Of a stretch of DNA of 30,475 nucleotides, positions 30,015 to 30,475 are shown in pieces (position 1 is the first letter of the stretch; every line of letters starts with the position of its first letter). A program made the position numbers and the translations under genes. This DNA is from a virus. Under the pieces are notes generated by a model. That model made no database searches, was not told the origin of the DNA, and saw only the letters and a list, made by a program, of their open reading frames with translations. Location of the stretch: the IMG/VR virus record IMGVR_UViG_3300050131_000058, positions 1 through 30,475 of that record; one strand, written 5' to 3'.

Positions 30015-30183
30015 GCGCCAGCGCTCCCAGCATGAGGATCAGCGCCAGGACCACGGCCCAGATGACGCCGGACAGAACGAAGTAGCCCGCCAGGCGATAC
30101 GCCGCGGGCCAGGGCCGCCGATACGGCAGGACTTCAAGGCCGTTGCGAAATTCGATCAGCTTCGGGTTTCCATCGGTTCTCAT
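30004..30183 (-). CDS. 59-aa single-TM membrane protein
   Basis: ATG 30183 with GGTGGAG immediately upstream; TAG at 30006-30004. It begins MRTDGNPKLIEFRNGLEVLP, then a basic YRRPWPAAYR stretch, then one hydrophobic helix (LAGYFVLSGVIWAVVLALIL followed by MLGALAHGY). The positive-inside rule predicts a cytoplasmic N-terminus. It is the first gene after the hairpin at 30254-30275. Early phage membrane proteins of this size may affect superinfection or host physiology; no motif allows a choice. Confidence 0.6.
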   Translation of the reverse strand: MRTDGNPKLIEFRNGLEVLPYRRPWPAAYRLAGYFVLSGVIWAVVLALILMLGALAHGY

Positions 30184-30293
30184 GGCTCCACCGCGATGAA
30201 ATATTGGCTCATAATCCTAGTCCCTTTCCAGACAGAGCGACGATCGCTTAACACTAGCGGCCCGAAAGCCGCTAGGCTTGAACGGTCGCGAGG
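30184..30293 (-). other. Intergenic region between the repeat gene and the small-gene operon
   Basis: About 110 bases with no gene. It holds the hairpin at 30254-30275 and, on the - strand, TAGGATTAT (about 30211-30219), a possible but weak -10 without a good -35. No TCTA-N6-TAGA palindrome is present. A promoter for the 30183 gene is expected here but I cannot place it. Confidence 0.4.
30254..30275 (-). terminator. Hairpin downstream of the repeat gene, terminator-like
   Basis: ctagcggc-ccgaaa-gccgctag is a perfect 8-bp inverted repeat with a 6-base loop, located 18 bases past the stop of the right-hand partial gene. The stem is GC-rich, but on the - strand it is followed by TGTTAAGC rather than a T-run, so termination may be weak or need Rho. 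An operator role is the alternative. Confidence 0.45.
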
Positions 30294-30475
30294 CTAGGCG
30301 AAAATCCGCAGGAAGATTTTCCTTTGCTCCGCTTGCTCGGCAGCCCATGCGGCAGCCCATGCGGCATCCCGTGCGGCAGCCCGTGCGGCAGCCCATGCGG
30401 CAGCCCGTGCGGCATCCCGTGCGGCAGCCCATGCGGCAGCCCATGCGGCATCCCGTGCGGCAGCCCGTGCGGCAG
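30294..30475 (-). CDS. Ala-rich repeat protein (AAWA/AARA/AARD), 5'-truncated by window edge
   Basis: On the - strand the frame GCC GCA TGG GCT is open from the window edge to TAG at 30296-30294. It encodes repeats of AAWA, AARA and AARD followed by AAEQAEQRKIFLRIFA. This arrangement, an Ala/Trp/Arg/Asp tetrapeptide helix ending in a basic segment, is known from phage and bacterial proteins annotated as Imm5-like or hypothetical. The frame was chosen over two others open on this strand because it alone gives the known composition and a non-repetitive, charged C-terminus. The start lies to the right of the window. The function is unknown. Confidence 0.7.
   Translation of the reverse strand, partial: AARAAARDAAWAAAWAAARDAARAAAWAAARAAARDAAWAAAWAAEQAEQRKIFLRIFA
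30337..30475. repeat. 12-bp tandem repeat array, about 11.5 units to the window edge
   Basis: Units of gcggca(g/t)ccc(a/g)t follow without gaps. Only two positions vary, giving three unit types: A (AAWA), B (AARD) and C (AARA). Their order from left is A A B C, A C B, A A B C, with a partial unit at the edge, so a 48-bp higher-order block (30337-30384) recurs at 30421-30468. It lies inside the right-hand partial gene. Confidence 0.9.

Noticed and set aside
30217-30444. MGCR/TGCR repeat ORF on the - strand
   Set aside because: It is an alternative frame of the 12-bp repeat; the frame giving AAWA/AARD and a charged C-terminus matches a known protein style, whereas Met-Gly-Cys-Arg repeats do not.
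30337-30475. Repeat array considered as CRISPR
   Set aside because: Units are 12 bp, contiguous, in frame and without unique spacers.

Overview
The window is part of a double-stranded DNA bacteriophage genome, GC-rich (roughly 60-65 %) and almost fully coding. It has a virion/lysis module on the + strand (1-17512) and an early/replication module on the - strand (30475-17509). The two converge so tightly that their stop codons overlap. A P22 gp10-like hub protein, a run of fibre/spike genes and three large ejection-type proteins, with no sheath or tape-measure gene in view, suggest a short-tailed (podovirus-like) phage. Codon use fits a GC-rich proteobacterial host, perhaps an alphaproteobacterium; this is inference. 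Terminase, portal and capsid genes are not in the window, nor is any integrase, tRNA or CRISPR array.

+ strand: a 5'-truncated HNH-type endonuclease gene (2-424), a tail hub/stabilisation protein, then five appendage genes (2577-7966). Four of these begin with classical Sec signal peptides, which is unexpected for virion proteins. A lysis block follows (membrane protein, 51-aa protein, GH24 endolysin, a hydroxylase-like protein with a membrane ORF embedded out of frame), then a GNAT protein, three internal/ejection proteins (the largest with a possible zinc peptidase segment near its N-terminus), a small conserved protein, a PurD-like ATP-grasp protein and a 76-aa protein.

- strand, read right to left: a truncated gene with 12-bp repeats encoding an AAWA/AARA/AARD peptide; a cluster of tiny genes ending in an HTH regulator; a promoter with a large palindrome; a small-gene/RuvC/wHTH/SNF2-helicase/Mom-like block; a second promoter with a related palindrome; then an accessory protein, a DUF2800 Cas4/RecB-like nuclease, a DUF2815 ssDNA-binding protein, a family A DNA polymerase, a wHTH protein, a PAPS-reductase-like protein, a prim-pol/ATPase protein and a hypothetical protein. 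Together these give a near-complete replication and recombination set plus at least one DNA-modification enzyme.

The strongest new observation is regulatory. Both early promoters have the same design: TTGAC(T/C), 16-bp spacer, -10 box, and a TCTA-N6-TAGA palindrome in the same register over the -10. In both, the TGA stop codon of the upstream gene lies inside the -35 hexamer. A small HTH protein encoded directly upstream of one of them is the obvious candidate regulator. Other points of note are a 21-aa membrane microprotein joined by ATGA overlaps on both sides, the signal-peptide appendages, and the co-occurrence of Mom-like, PAPS-reductase-like and PurD-like enzymes.
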